Below are positions 49,781 through 58,572 of a stretch of DNA of 64,000 nucleotides, piece by piece. The notes beneath the pieces were generated by a model. The model had not been told where the DNA came from. It did not search any database and saw nothing but the letters and a program-made list of their open reading frames with translations. Each line of letters starts with the position of its first letter. Positions within the stretch are counted from its first letter, which is position 1. The stretch comes from CAVUCH01 sp963697705 (GTDB lineage: Bacteria; Acidobacteriota; Vicinamibacteria; Vicinamibacterales; JAENWD01), in NCBI GenBank assembly GCA_963697705.1, contig CAVOPA010000017.1:434001-498000 (forward strand). Reading direction: 5' to 3'. Both the position numbers and the translations under genes were made by a program.

Positions 49781-51316
49781 GTGAATCGCGCCGCGAGCCT
49801 GATTGCGCCGATCACGGTTGGTCCGTCTCCTGCTTCCGTAGCTCGCGGTATGGCCGCGCGACGTTCACGCCATTCGGTCCTTGCCAATCTCTTCTCCATC
49901 TTGGCCGCACTCTCGGCAACGGCGCCTGCCATGGCCCAGCCGGCTTCGGCTCCCGCGTCGCCGCTCACGTTCGTCGTTCGGGATACCACCCGCGTGGAGA
50001 TGTGGAGCTTCTTCACGCCTGCGCCTGGCGGGGCCGATCCCGACTACGCCCACGTCGGCAACCGTTTGTTCTTCGGTGTTGAAGGTCGGCGCCCGCACGT
50101 GGACTTCACCGTCGGGCTGCAGTACGTGCAGTTCGGAGGCCTGCCAACGAACGCGATTGGTCCGGGCCCTCTCGGGGCCGGCGGTGCGTACTTCCAGCAC
50201 GCGGGGCGCAGCGACAGCCGGCAACTCTACGTGCGGGCGATCAATGCGACGTTCAAGCAGGTGCTGCCTGGGCTGAACGTGCAGGTCGGCCGCATGGGGT
50301 ACACGTCAGGCGCCGAGGCAGTATCAGGCGTACCGAAAATCGAAGCCGTGAAGCGCCAGCGGCTCGACTCGCGGCTGGTCGGCGAGTTCGAGTGGTCGCT
50401 CTACCAGCGTGCTTTCGACGGTGTCCGCCTGGACTGGAGGCGAGCGCCCACGCGGCTCACGGTGTCAGCGTTTCATCCCACGCAAGGCGGGTTCGAGGAT
50501 GCCGCGGGCGTATCGATTGACGACCTCGCGATTGTCAACGGCGTCGCCACCTTCGAGCCCGGTCACCCGTTTCGCGGAGCCGAGTGGCAGGTCTTCTCGC
50601 ACTACTATGCCGACACGCGCGCAGTCACGGCACGGCCGGACAACACCGGACGTGCCGCCGCGCGCGCGGACGTGCACGTCACCACCATCGGCACCAGCCT
50701 CGTCGGCGCGTACGCCACCCGTGTCGGACAGGTCGACGCGCTCGGATGGTTCGCGGGCCAGGGTGGGTCGTGGTACGAACAGGCGCACCGCGCCTGGTCG
50801 CTCGGTCTCGAAGGCGGGAATCAGTGGACCAGGGCACCGTGGCAGCCCTGGCTACGGGCGGGCTTGTTGTACGCGTCGGGCGACGACGACGCGAGCGACG
50901 CGAGGCACGGGACGTTCTTCCAGATGCTGCCCACGGTGCGACGCTATTCGATGACCACCGCCTACAGCCAGATGAACCTCAACGACCGTTTCGTCCAGGC
51001 GCTGCTCAAACCGCATCCCCGCCTCGCCATCAGGGCCGATGTGCACTGGCTCTCGCTCGCGCAGGCTGCGGACGGCTGGTACTACGGCAGCGGCGCCACG
51101 CAGGAGGAGGGGCGAATCTTCGGCTTCGCCCTGCGGCCCTCCGGTGGTCATACCGGCCTCGGCACATCGGTGGAAGCGTCTGCCGACTACACCGTCAACA
51201 CGCACTTCTCCGTGAACGGGTTCTTCGGACACATCAGTGGAGGTGATGTCGTGCGTCAATCGTTTGTCGAAGACGAGTTGGCGTTCGGGTATCTGGAGAC
51301 CGTGGTCAGGTTCTGA
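49781..51316 (+). CDS. Alginate-export-type outer-membrane beta-barrel protein
   Basis: About 490-511 residues depending on start; the ATG at 49850 (MAARRSRHSVLANLFSILAA) gives a clean signal peptide ending at APAMAQ. The mature part reads TRVEMWSFFTPAPGG, GNRLFFGVEGRRPHVDFTVG, and successive amphipathic strands, with QVGRMGYTSGAEAV, VKRQRLDSRLVGEFEWSLYQ and RAFDGVRLDWRR. This is the layout of the alginate-export (AlgE) family, 18-stranded diffusion channels in the outer membrane. It ends with the aromatic phenylalanine of exported barrels (ETVVRF). The transported sugar is unknown; no polysaccharide genes are near. Confidence 0.85.
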   Translation: MNRAASLIAPITVGPSPASVARGMAARRSRHSVLANLFSILAALSATAPAMAQPASAPASPLTFVVRDTTRVEMWSFFTPAPGGADPDYAHVGNRLFFGVEGRRPHVDFTVGLQYVQFGGLPTNAIGPGPLGAGGAYFQHAGRSDSRQLYVRAINATFKQVLPGLNVQVGRMGYTSGAEAVSGVPKIEAVKRQRLDSRLVGEFEWSLYQRAFDGVRLDWRRAPTRLTVSAFHPTQGGFEDAAGVSIDDLAIVNGVATFEPGHPFRGAEWQVFSHYYADTRAVTARPDNTGRAAARADVHVTTIGTSLVGAYATRVGQVDALGWFAGQGGSWYEQAHRAWSLGLEGGNQWTRAPWQPWLRAGLLYASGDDDASDARHGTFFQMLPTVRRYSMTTAYSQMNLNDRFVQALLKPHPRLAIRADVHWLSLAQAADGWYYGSGATQEEGRIFGFALRPSGGHTGLGTSVEASADYTVNTHFSVNGFFGHISGGDVVRQSFVEDELAFGYLETVVRF

Positions 51317-51385
51317 GGTTCACACAATGCACGAGCTGCATGGTGCGGGAGAGGCATGCGTGATTCAGAGAGCGAGCGTAGCGAG

Positions 51386-52912
51386 TCACTGCCCGGCCGT
51401 CGTCGCGGTGTCTCTCCTGGCCCGGGCCACCATCTCGCGCACTTCCTTCATCAGCGTGGGGACGTGATACGGAATGCCGTCCTTGATCGTCCACTCGATG
51501 CCGCCGCCGCGGATGTTCTGGCCGTTCACGTTCACGTCCGCGCCCGCAGGGTTGAGCACGTGCAGGTTCTCGAGCGGGTTGCCGTTGACGACGAGCAGGT
51601 CGGCCACGTAACCCGAGCGGACGCGACCGAGGCGATTTCCGAGCCCGAGGAGCTGTGCACCGTTGACGGTTGCGTGGGCGATCGCTTCGAGGGTTGTAAA
51701 GCCTGCTTCCTCATGCAATTCGAGCTCGCGGATCAGGCCGAACCCATAGAGCGACCAGATGTACCCCGCGTCATCGCCGGTCGTGATCAGCCCACCTTTC
51801 ACCCCGAAATCACGGAGCGCGTCCATCCAGATCCGGTAGTTCTGTTTCCATCGCACTTCCTGCGTGTTCGTCCAGCCGATGAAGTACGAGCCGTGGCGAT
51901 CGGCGCCGGGCTGCCAGAACGCCTCCATGGACGGGTGGAGGTAGTCGCGATACCAGGGCAGGTTCTGATAGCGCACGAGATCGCGGCTCGCCTCATAGAT
52001 TGACAGCGTCGGGCTCCATGCGACCTTCTTCTCGATCATCAGATCGATGATGGCGCGAAGCTTCTGAGGATCGGCCTGTGCGAACAGCTCGCCGGCCCGG
52101 GCGAACCGGTGCACTTCGTCGTTCGAGTTCATGTCGGCGGGGAAGCGCTGCCCACCCTGGATGGCCGCATCGGGGATGCCATAGAAGTGCTCGATCGAGG
52201 TCACGCCGAGCTCGATGTAGTCGCGCGCGGTCGTCTCCTCGACGCCGATGTGCGCCGTCGTCGGAAGGCCCTGCGCGTGCGCTTCGTCGAGCACCGCCTC
52301 GAGCTCGTCGCGATCGAGCGACATCAGCTTCAGCCCGTCGGCGCCGTTCGCCTTGGCGGCTCGGACGCTCTCGCGCAGCGCCAGCAGCGTACGGCGCGGC
52401 CCGCCGGAAGGACGCGCGTAGAGCACGATCCGCGGGGCGATGATCGTGTGGGAGGCGCTCTCGTCGCGCCATCGTTTCGTCTTGTCGAAGTTGCCCCCGA
52501 GCTCGCGCGCGGTGGTCACGCCAGAAGCGAGATACAGGTTGCGCTCGTACTGGATCGGCTGCGGGATCCCCGGCATCCGCTCCTCGTGCCAGTGCATGTG
52601 GGTGTTCACGAACCCTGGCAGCAGGTACTTGCCGCGCCCGTCGATCACCGCGTCGGCGATCGGCAGCGAGTCGCTCGTCGCCGAGCGCACCTCCGCGATG
52701 ACGCCGTCTTCCACGAGCACGTTCATCGGCCCGAACGGCGGCTTGCCGCTGCCGTACACGACCATCACGTCGCGCACGAGCAGCCGCTTGACCGCCTGGG
52801 CGTGGCGGGCCGTCGTCGCGGCGGCGGCAGCCTGCGAACGGAGCGATGCCGCGGCTGCAGCGATGAGGATTGCGAGCAGGAGGGCGGCGGAGGGGCGAGA
52901 AGTGGCACTCAT
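51386..52912 (-). CDS. Secreted amidohydrolase-superfamily enzyme
   Basis: A 508-residue protein with signal peptide MSATSRPSAALLLAILIAAA. The TIM-barrel metal sites are LLPGFVNTHMHWHEERMPG (HxH), LKLMSLDRDE, GLPTTAHIGVEETTARD (His), VTSIEHFYGIPD (His) and ITTGDDAGYIWSLYG (Asp). Downstream it has the usual small beta domain at both termini (VLVEDGVIAEVRSAT; VADLLVVNGNPLEN). Enzymes of this group split cyclic amides or peptides, imidazolonepropionate or prolidase type. Substrate cannot be fixed. Divergent from the LOG-family gene. Confidence 0.9.
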   Translation of the reverse strand: MSATSRPSAALLLAILIAAAAASLRSQAAAAATTARHAQAVKRLLVRDVMVVYGSGKPPFGPMNVLVEDGVIAEVRSATSDSLPIADAVIDGRGKYLLPGFVNTHMHWHEERMPGIPQPIQYERNLYLASGVTTARELGGNFDKTKRWRDESASHTIIAPRIVLYARPSGGPRRTLLALRESVRAAKANGADGLKLMSLDRDELEAVLDEAHAQGLPTTAHIGVEETTARDYIELGVTSIEHFYGIPDAAIQGGQRFPADMNSNDEVHRFARAGELFAQADPQKLRAIIDLMIEKKVAWSPTLSIYEASRDLVRYQNLPWYRDYLHPSMEAFWQPGADRHGSYFIGWTNTQEVRWKQNYRIWMDALRDFGVKGGLITTGDDAGYIWSLYGFGLIRELELHEEAGFTTLEAIAHATVNGAQLLGLGNRLGRVRSGYVADLLVVNGNPLENLHVLNPAGADVNVNGQNIRGGGIEWTIKDGIPYHVPTLMKEVREMVARARRDTATTAGQ

Positions 52913-53018
52913 TGTCGGCTTTCAGTCGTCGCGGCTCCGGCGGACCACACGGCCTCGACTCGCTCGCGCGGCGGGGCACCCGACGCGCGGCATCATAGCT
53001 GATAGAGTGCTTGGCGAC

Positions 53019-53882
53019 ATGAATTCGCAGCCGCTGGCCTATCTGATGCCGGAGTTCCTCGCGAGCGACGACGCGCGGCCGATCCGCATCCTGGCCGAGT
53101 ACTTCGAGCCGCTCCGGCGGTTTCGCGCGCAGAACATCCAGGACACGGTGGTGTTCTTTGGATCCGCACGCACGCGCAGCCGCGAGTCCGCGGAGCAGGC
53201 GCTGGCGGCGCTCGGTGCACCCGGCGACGCCGATGCGCCCGCCGAAGACGAGACGGAACGGACGCGTGCCAACGGGGCGGTTCTGTCGTCGCGGTACTAC
53301 GAGGATGCGCGCGAGCTCGCCGCACGGCTGACGCGCTGGAGCCTCGGGCTCGATGCGGCACACCACCGGTTTGTCGTCTGCTCCGGCGGCGGCCCTGGCA
53401 TCATGGAAGCGGCCAACCGCGGCGCGCACGAGGCCGGCGGCAAGACGATCGGCCTGAACATCCGCCTGCCGTTCGAGCAGGGAGCCAACCCGTACATCAG
53501 CCGCGACCTGCACTTCGAGTTCCACTACTTCTTCATGCGCAAGTTCTGGTTCGCATACCTGGCGAAGGCCCTCGTGATCTTCCCCGGCGGGTTCGGCACG
53601 CTCGACGAGCTGTTCGAGATTCTCACGCTGTCGCAGACCGAGAAACTGTCGAAGCAGATCGACATCCTGCTGTACGGGACGAGCTACTGGGACACGATCC
53701 TGCGGCTCGAGCCGATGGCGGAGTTCGGCGCCATCTCGGCCACCGACCTCCAGTTGATTCATCGCGTCGACTCGGTTGACGAGGCGTTTACCACCCTGAC
53801 AAAGAACCTGGTCGAGAAGCACCTGACGCCGCAGACACCGCAGGAAGCGAAGGCGCCGGGGATCGCCCGCACGCGCTCGTGA
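53019..53882 (+). CDS. LOG-family nucleotide phosphoribohydrolase (TIGR00730 type)
   Basis: A 287-residue protein with the LOG motif PGGFGTLDELFE and the earlier SGGGPGIMEAANRGAHEAGG. Such enzymes release free base from a nucleoside 5'-monophosphate (in plants, cytokinin activation; in bacteria, nucleotide salvage such as PpnN). This is larger than the ~190-residue LOG core because of an extra N-terminal region of about 90 residues (YFEPLRRFRAQNIQDTVVFF, then an acidic loop). ATG at 53019 gives a good start and does not overlap the amidohydrolase. Function as base hydrolase is inferred from family. Confidence 0.9.
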   Translation: MNSQPLAYLMPEFLASDDARPIRILAEYFEPLRRFRAQNIQDTVVFFGSARTRSRESAEQALAALGAPGDADAPAEDETERTRANGAVLSSRYYEDARELAARLTRWSLGLDAAHHRFVVCSGGGPGIMEAANRGAHEAGGKTIGLNIRLPFEQGANPYISRDLHFEFHYFFMRKFWFAYLAKALVIFPGGFGTLDELFEILTLSQTEKLSKQIDILLYGTSYWDTILRLEPMAEFGAISATDLQLIHRVDSVDEAFTTLTKNLVEKHLTPQTPQEAKAPGIARTRS

Positions 53883-53972
53883 CGCGGCGTTGAATCGCTC
53901 CCCGGGAACGCAACCGGAGCCGCACGAAAACCCAGGCCGGAGCCCGGCCGGCCCTTGCGATTGGTGAGAGCT

Positions 53973-54452
53973 ATGGACGAATTCACACGCCGCGAGTTGA
54001 TTGGGCGGTATCGCGACGGGTACGGAGAAGTGATGCGGGCGCTGGATGGGTGTACTTCTGAGGAGCTCGATCGCCGCACGGCTCCCGACCAATGGAGCGC
54101 GCGCGAGATTGTGCACCATCTCGGCGACAGCGAGATGACGTCCGCGATTCGCCTGAGGCGGCTGATCGCCGAAGAGGGCCCCCTGATCCAGGGCTACGAC
54201 CAGGAGGAGTACGCACGACGGCTGTTCTACGATCGCCCCATCGAGGCGTCGCTGGCCGCCTTCAGGGCCGCGCGCGAGTCAACGGCTGAAATTCTCGATC
54301 GGCTGACGGCCGAGCAATGGCAGCGGCATGGGACCCACTCGGAATCCGGCGCCTACGATGCAACGAAGTGGCTGCAGATCTACGCGGCCCACGCGCACAA
54401 CCACGCCGACCAGATCCGCCGCGCGCGGGTCCCCAAGACCCATAACCCATGA
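53973..54452 (+). CDS. DinB-family protein
   Basis: A 159-residue protein beginning MDEFTRRELIGRYRDGYGEV, with metal-binding His in REIVHHLGDSEMTSAIRLRR and the C-terminal pair YAAHAHNHADQIRRAR. The DinB four-helix fold is clear. Function unknown; related proteins act as mycothiol or bacillithiol transferases. Lies between the LOG gene and the leftward NamZ gene. Third DinB-type gene of the window, different from those at 12592 and 17917. Confidence 0.85.
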   Translation: MDEFTRRELIGRYRDGYGEVMRALDGCTSEELDRRTAPDQWSAREIVHHLGDSEMTSAIRLRRLIAEEGPLIQGYDQEEYARRLFYDRPIEASLAAFRAARESTAEILDRLTAEQWQRHGTHSESGAYDATKWLQIYAAHAHNHADQIRRARVPKTHNP

Positions 54453-54480
54453 CCACGAGGCTCAGCGAGCCCCCGCGCCA

Positions 54481-55650
54481 CTACCCGCGGTAGAGCAGGA
54501 ACTCCTCTCTGATCTCGTGGAACTCCTCGACACCCGCCTGCCAGCTCTCGACGATGTCCTCGAGCGGGAGCTGTCCTTCAATCTGCTGGCGGAGCGCCGG
54601 AGAGCCTGAGAGGATGTCGATGGGCATCTTGGTGCGTTCGTACTCGTACGGTGGCAGCCGCCACTCGAACTGCGCCGGGTTCGCGCGGTAGCACTCGAGG
54701 AGGAGCGCTGCCGCGGCTGCGCACGGGGCGAACGTGGCGCGGTTGGTCACGTGGATCTGGCATCCGCCGCACGTCGTTCTGGCGTGCTTCTGAAACGTCG
54801 GCTCGAACACGGCGGGGCGGAAGTAGGCGCCCTCGAGCCCGCGCGCATTCAGGCAGGCGGCGAAGCGCTCGGCGTGAATCCACGGCGCGCCGATCAGCTC
54901 GAACGGGCGTGTCGTCCCGCGCCCCTCCGAGACCATGGTTCCTTCGAAGAGCACCGTGCCGGGATAGACGATGGCGGTGTCGAGCGTCGGGATGTTGGGC
55001 GACGGCATCACCCAGCGCACGGCGGTCTGCTCGAAGTAGTTCGGGCGCGACCAGCCCTCCATCGGGATCACGTCCAGGTCCGCCCCGAGGGCGAAGCGAT
55101 CGTTGAAGAGGCGGGCGAGCTCGCCAATCGTCATCCCGTGGCGCATCGGGATCGGGAAGAGACCGACGAACGACTCGTAGCCCGGCTCGAGCATCGGCCC
55201 TTCCACGGCGACGCCGCCGATGGGGTTCGGGCGATCGCACACGATGACCGGCACACCGTGGCGGCCGCAGGCCCGCATGCAGTTGGCCATCGTGTAGATG
55301 TACGTGTAGATGCGGACGCCGACATCCTGGAGGTCGATGACGAGTGCGTCGAGGCCCTCGAGCATCGCGGCGGTCGGTTCGCGCGTCTCACTGTAGAGCG
55401 AGTAGATGGGCACGCAGGTAGTCGCGTCCTTCGCGTGGCCCGTCTCGATCATGTTGTCCTGCACGTCGGACCTGAACCCGTGCTGCGGCCCGAAGATCGC
55501 GGCGAGCGTGACGCCCGGTTCGGAGCGGATCCGGTCGAGGATGTGCCGGTAGCCGGAATCGACTGACGCCGGGTTACAAACCACGCCGACCCGGCGGCCG
55601 CGGAGTGCCCCGGAATCGAAGAGACGTTCGCTCCCAAGCCTGACAGCCAT
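54481..55650 (-). CDS. namZ: DUF1343 / NamZ-type exo-beta-N-acetylmuramidase
   Basis: A 389-residue protein from the ATG at 55650 (MAVRLGSERLFDSGALRGRR). Family motifs: VGVVCNPASVDSG, FGPQHGFRSDVQDNMIETGH, PIYSLYSET, ALVIDLQDVGVRIYTYIYTM, VIVCDRPNPIGG, FPIPMRHGMTIGELARLFND, and GRGTTRPFELIGAPWI. NamZ removes N-acetylmuramic acid from the non-reducing end of peptidoglycan fragments during recycling. No signal peptide is seen with this start, so it would act in the cytoplasm, unlike secreted members. Well supported as family; the precise activity is inferred. Confidence 0.9.
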   Translation of the reverse strand: MAVRLGSERLFDSGALRGRRVGVVCNPASVDSGYRHILDRIRSEPGVTLAAIFGPQHGFRSDVQDNMIETGHAKDATTCVPIYSLYSETREPTAAMLEGLDALVIDLQDVGVRIYTYIYTMANCMRACGRHGVPVIVCDRPNPIGGVAVEGPMLEPGYESFVGLFPIPMRHGMTIGELARLFNDRFALGADLDVIPMEGWSRPNYFEQTAVRWVMPSPNIPTLDTAIVYPGTVLFEGTMVSEGRGTTRPFELIGAPWIHAERFAACLNARGLEGAYFRPAVFEPTFQKHARTTCGGCQIHVTNRATFAPCAAAAALLLECYRANPAQFEWRLPPYEYERTKMPIDILSGSPALRQQIEGQLPLEDIVESWQAGVEEFHEIREEFLLYRG

Positions 55651-55776
55651 GGTCAGATGATATGCCGTCCGACGCCGCGCACCCGGAAACTGAGGCCTGG
55701 CAGGATCCCCGCCCCCCGGAAAGGCTGGGAGGCACGATTTGACGGAGCCGGGGAGCGGGGGGCAGACTGGCGGGCG

Positions 55777-56268
55777 ATGAGCACGTCGCTCGGGGCGGCC
55801 CTGACCGACGCGCTGCTCGACCGGCTGAGCGGGCGGGATCTCGATCGACACGGCACGCTGGTCATTCCGCTGGCGACCGTGGATCCGGCGGGATGGCCGC
55901 ACATCGCGCTCCTCAGCTACTCCGAGGTCGTGGCGCGCGATCGGGAGCAGTTGCGGCTCGCAATCGGCGGACGCAGCGGCTCGGCGGCCAACCTGCGGCG
56001 CACGGGCCACGCCACGGTGCTCCTGTTCGATACCGGCGTCGTGCACTACATCAAAGGCAAGGCCCGCGAGCAGCGGCCCTCGATGCAGTGTTCGCCCTGG
56101 AACGCGGTATTCGACGTCACCGTGACGGACGTGCTCGCCGATGCCTCGGATCCGCACCGCGAGGGCGAGTCTTTCGTTCGGGGCGGCGTGCCGTTCTACT
56201 GCGATCCGTCGTGGGCCGCCGGACGTACGGCGGTGCTCGCCGAGCTCCTGTCCGACATCCACCGATGA
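55777..56268 (+). CDS. Pyridoxamine-5'-phosphate-oxidase-like FMN-binding protein
   Basis: A 163-residue protein whose split-barrel core shows HGTLVIPLATVDPAGWPHIA, LLSYSEVVARDREQLRLAIG and NLRRTGHATVLLFDTGVVHY. These small flavin-binding proteins reduce or sense substrates using FMN or F420. Its ATG (55777) has a GGGGAGCGGGG ribosome site about 10 bases upstream. The UbiX gene starts inside its stop codon (ATGA overlap). UbiX makes prenylated FMN, so a flavin-binding neighbour fits, though it is not a known UbiD. Confidence 0.78.
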   Translation: MSTSLGAALTDALLDRLSGRDLDRHGTLVIPLATVDPAGWPHIALLSYSEVVARDREQLRLAIGGRSGSAANLRRTGHATVLLFDTGVVHYIKGKAREQRPSMQCSPWNAVFDVTVTDVLADASDPHREGESFVRGGVPFYCDPSWAAGRTAVLAELLSDIHR

Positions 56269-56861
56269 CATCTGTCACCCCCCGTCGCCTGATCGTCGGC
56301 ATCACCGGCGCCAGCGGCACCATCTACGGCATCCGCCTGCTGGAGCGGCTGCGCACGCTCGACGTCGAGAGTCACCTGATCCTGAGCCGGTGGGGCGCCC
56401 GCACGCTGCTCCACGAAACGAGCTACACGGTGGACCAGGTGCAGCAGCTCGCCACCGCGACCTATGCCTCCGCCGACCAGGGCGCGGCCGTCTCGAGCGG
56501 CTCCTTCGTGACGATGGGCATGATCATCCTGCCGTGCAGCATGCGCACGCTGGGCACCATCGCGCACGGTGTCGGTGAGACGCTGATCCCGCGTGCCGCG
56601 GATGTCGTGCTCAAGGAACGCCGCCGACTGGTGCTCGGTGTGCGCGAGGCGCCGTTCCACGAGATTCACCTCGAGAACATGCTGAAGCTCGCGCGCATGG
56701 GCGTCATCATCTCTCCGCCCGTGCCGGCGTTCTACAACACGCCCCGCACCGTCGACGACATCGTCAATCACACCGTGACCCGGATGCTCGACCTGTTCGG
56801 TCTGCACACGTCCGATACCGCACGTTGGGACGGTGACATGCAACGCGGGGATCACGACTAG
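56265..56861 (+). CDS. ubiX: Flavin prenyltransferase UbiX
   Basis: A 198-residue UbiX that joins dimethylallyl phosphate to FMN to make prenylated FMN for UbiD decarboxylases. The sequence begins RLIVGITGASGTIYGIRLLE, with SHLILSRWGARTLLHETSYT, SGSFVTMGMIILPCSMRTLG, RVLKERRRLVLGVREAPFHE-type core and the end MGVIISPPVPAFYNTPRTVD. All family motifs are intact. Coupled by 4 bp to the preceding flavin-binding protein. No ubiD is in the window. A large inverted repeat follows. Confidence 0.95.
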   Translation: MTSVTPRRLIVGITGASGTIYGIRLLERLRTLDVESHLILSRWGARTLLHETSYTVDQVQQLATATYASADQGAAVSSGSFVTMGMIILPCSMRTLGTIAHGVGETLIPRAADVVLKERRRLVLGVREAPFHEIHLENMLKLARMGVIISPPVPAFYNTPRTVDDIVNHTVTRMLDLFGLHTSDTARWDGDMQRGDHD

Positions 56862-56879
56862 GCACTCACTTGTCTTCGT

Positions 56880-57127
56880 TACGGTTCCGGGTTCCGGGTT
56901 CTGGGTTCCAGGTTGGGTACCAGGTTCCGGGTTCCTTCCAAGTTCCTTGTTCACGGGTTCCGGTTCCAAGTGCCGGGTTCCTGATATCGCCGTCGCTCCA
57001 ATCGAGCCTGCGCCGAACCCGGAACCCGGAACCCAGGAACCCGGAACCATCGAACCCCGGGGAACCTGGAACGAACGAGGAACGAGGAACCCAACCTGGA
57101 ACCCAGAACCCGGAACCCGGAACCGTA
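56880..57127. repeat. GGGTTCC heptamer repeat, copy 2, as a large inverted repeat
   Basis: Left arm 56880-56918 and right arm 57089-57127 are exact 39-bp inverted copies, beginning TACGGTTCCGGGTTCCGGG. Between them is a further 170 bp of degenerate units, first in GGGTTCC and then in GGAACCC orientation. The inner 37 bp also occur at 38324-38360. The whole lies between ubiX and the aldehyde dehydrogenase and could form a long hairpin in RNA. Confidence 0.9.
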
Positions 57128-57160
57128 CCCAATCAAGTGAGTACAGGGGGTAAGCACCTG

Positions 57161-58537
57161 ATGGCCACCCTTCCCGTCATCGACAAATACACCGGCGAAC
57201 GCATTGGCGAGGTGCCGATTGCATCGGCCGACAATGTGGATCGCGCGGTCCGTGACGCGGCGCAGGCATTTCCGGCATGGAGCCAGACGCCCGCGCACGA
57301 GCGGTCGCGGGTGCTCCGCCGCGCGGCGGAGCTGATCGAGTCTCAGCGCGAGAGGCTGACGACGACGATTGCACGCGAGGCCGGGAAAGCGTGGAAGCAC
57401 GCGGCGGGCGAGATCACACGCAGCGTGGAGACGTTCGTGTTCGCCGCCGAAGAGGCGAAGCGGATCCACGGCGAGACCATCCCGATGGACGCGTCGCCGT
57501 CGGGCGAGGGCCGGATCGGCTTCTACCTGCGGGCGCCGATGGGTGTCATCGCAGCGATCACGCCGTTCAACTTCCCGTTGAATCTCGTCGCCCACAAGGT
57601 CGCGCCCGCGCTGGCGGCCGGGAACACGCTCGTCCTCAAGCCGGCCGAAGAAACGCCGCTGACAGCCGTGGCGCTGGCCGAGATCCTCGCCGAGGCGGGC
57701 CTGCCGGACGGCGCCTTGCGCGTCGTGCACGGCGAGGGGCCGACGACGGGCGAGGCGCTCGTGCGCCATTCGGTGCCTGCCAAGATCTCGTTCACTGGCA
57801 GTCCGCCGGTCGGCCGGCTGATCGCCAGTCTTGCCGGCCTGAAGCGCGTCACCCTCGAGTTGGGGAACAACTCCGGCACGATCGTCGAGCCCGACGCCGA
57901 CCTCGCCCGCGCCATCCCGCGCTGCGTGATGTCGTCGTTCGCCAACGCCGGGCAAGTGTGCATCAGCCTCCAGCGTTTGTACGTCCACGAGTCGATTGCC
58001 GATCCGTTCCTGCTCGAGTTCATCCGTCAGACCGAGGCGCTGAAGGTGGGTAACCCGCTGGCGCACGATTGCGACGTCGGTCCGCTCATCTCCGACGAGG
58101 CCGCCGATCGCGCGGAACAATGGATCCGCGAGGCCGAATCAGAAGGCGCGCGCGTCGTCACGGGCGGGCGCCGGGACGGGCGGGTGATCTGGCCGACGGT
58201 GCTCACCGGCACGCGGCCCGAGATGAAGGTGATGTGCCAGGAAGCATTCGCGCCGCTCGTCTCGATCGTGGCCTATCGCAGCTTCGACGAAGCGCTCAGC
58301 CTGGTGGGGGATTCGCCGTACGGGCTGCAGGCCGGCGTCTACACACGGGATTTGCAGAAGGCGTTCGCGGCCGTGCGCCGGCTCGACGTGGGTGGCGTGA
58401 TGATCAACGACACGTCGATCTTCCGCGTCGACCACATGCCCTACGGCGGCAATCGCATGAGCGGCATCGGACGGGAGGGCGTGCGGTTCGCCATCGAAGA
58501 GATGACGAACATCCGGATGGTGGTCATCGGTTCCTGA
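57161..58537 (+). CDS. NAD(P)-dependent aldehyde dehydrogenase
   Basis: A 458-residue ALDH. Key positions: PMGVIAAITPFNFPLNLVAH (Asn), LVLKPAEETPLTAVALAEIL, FTGSPPVGRLIASLAGLKRV, LELGNNSGTIVEPDADLARA (Glu), SSFANAGQVCISLQRLYVHE (catalytic Cys), and EAFAPLVSIVAYRSFDEALS. Oxidises aldehydes to acids. The Cys motif is NAGQVC, as in succinate- or phenylacetaldehyde-type enzymes. Start ATG 57161 lies just past the repeat; earlier in-frame codons would be repeat-encoded and are rejected. Physiological substrate unknown. Confidence 0.94.
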   Translation: MATLPVIDKYTGERIGEVPIASADNVDRAVRDAAQAFPAWSQTPAHERSRVLRRAAELIESQRERLTTTIAREAGKAWKHAAGEITRSVETFVFAAEEAKRIHGETIPMDASPSGEGRIGFYLRAPMGVIAAITPFNFPLNLVAHKVAPALAAGNTLVLKPAEETPLTAVALAEILAEAGLPDGALRVVHGEGPTTGEALVRHSVPAKISFTGSPPVGRLIASLAGLKRVTLELGNNSGTIVEPDADLARAIPRCVMSSFANAGQVCISLQRLYVHESIADPFLLEFIRQTEALKVGNPLAHDCDVGPLISDEAADRAEQWIREAESEGARVVTGGRRDGRVIWPTVLTGTRPEMKVMCQEAFAPLVSIVAYRSFDEALSLVGDSPYGLQAGVYTRDLQKAFAAVRRLDVGGVMINDTSIFRVDHMPYGGNRMSGIGREGVRFAIEEMTNIRMVVIGS

Positions 58538-58572
58538 GCGGCGGCAGAACAGGCTGCGCGCCCGGCTGTCGC

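Noticed and set aside
56870..57160. Aldehyde dehydrogenase start inside the repeat
   Set aside because: The extra residues are encoded by heptamer repeats; the family start fits ATG 57161.
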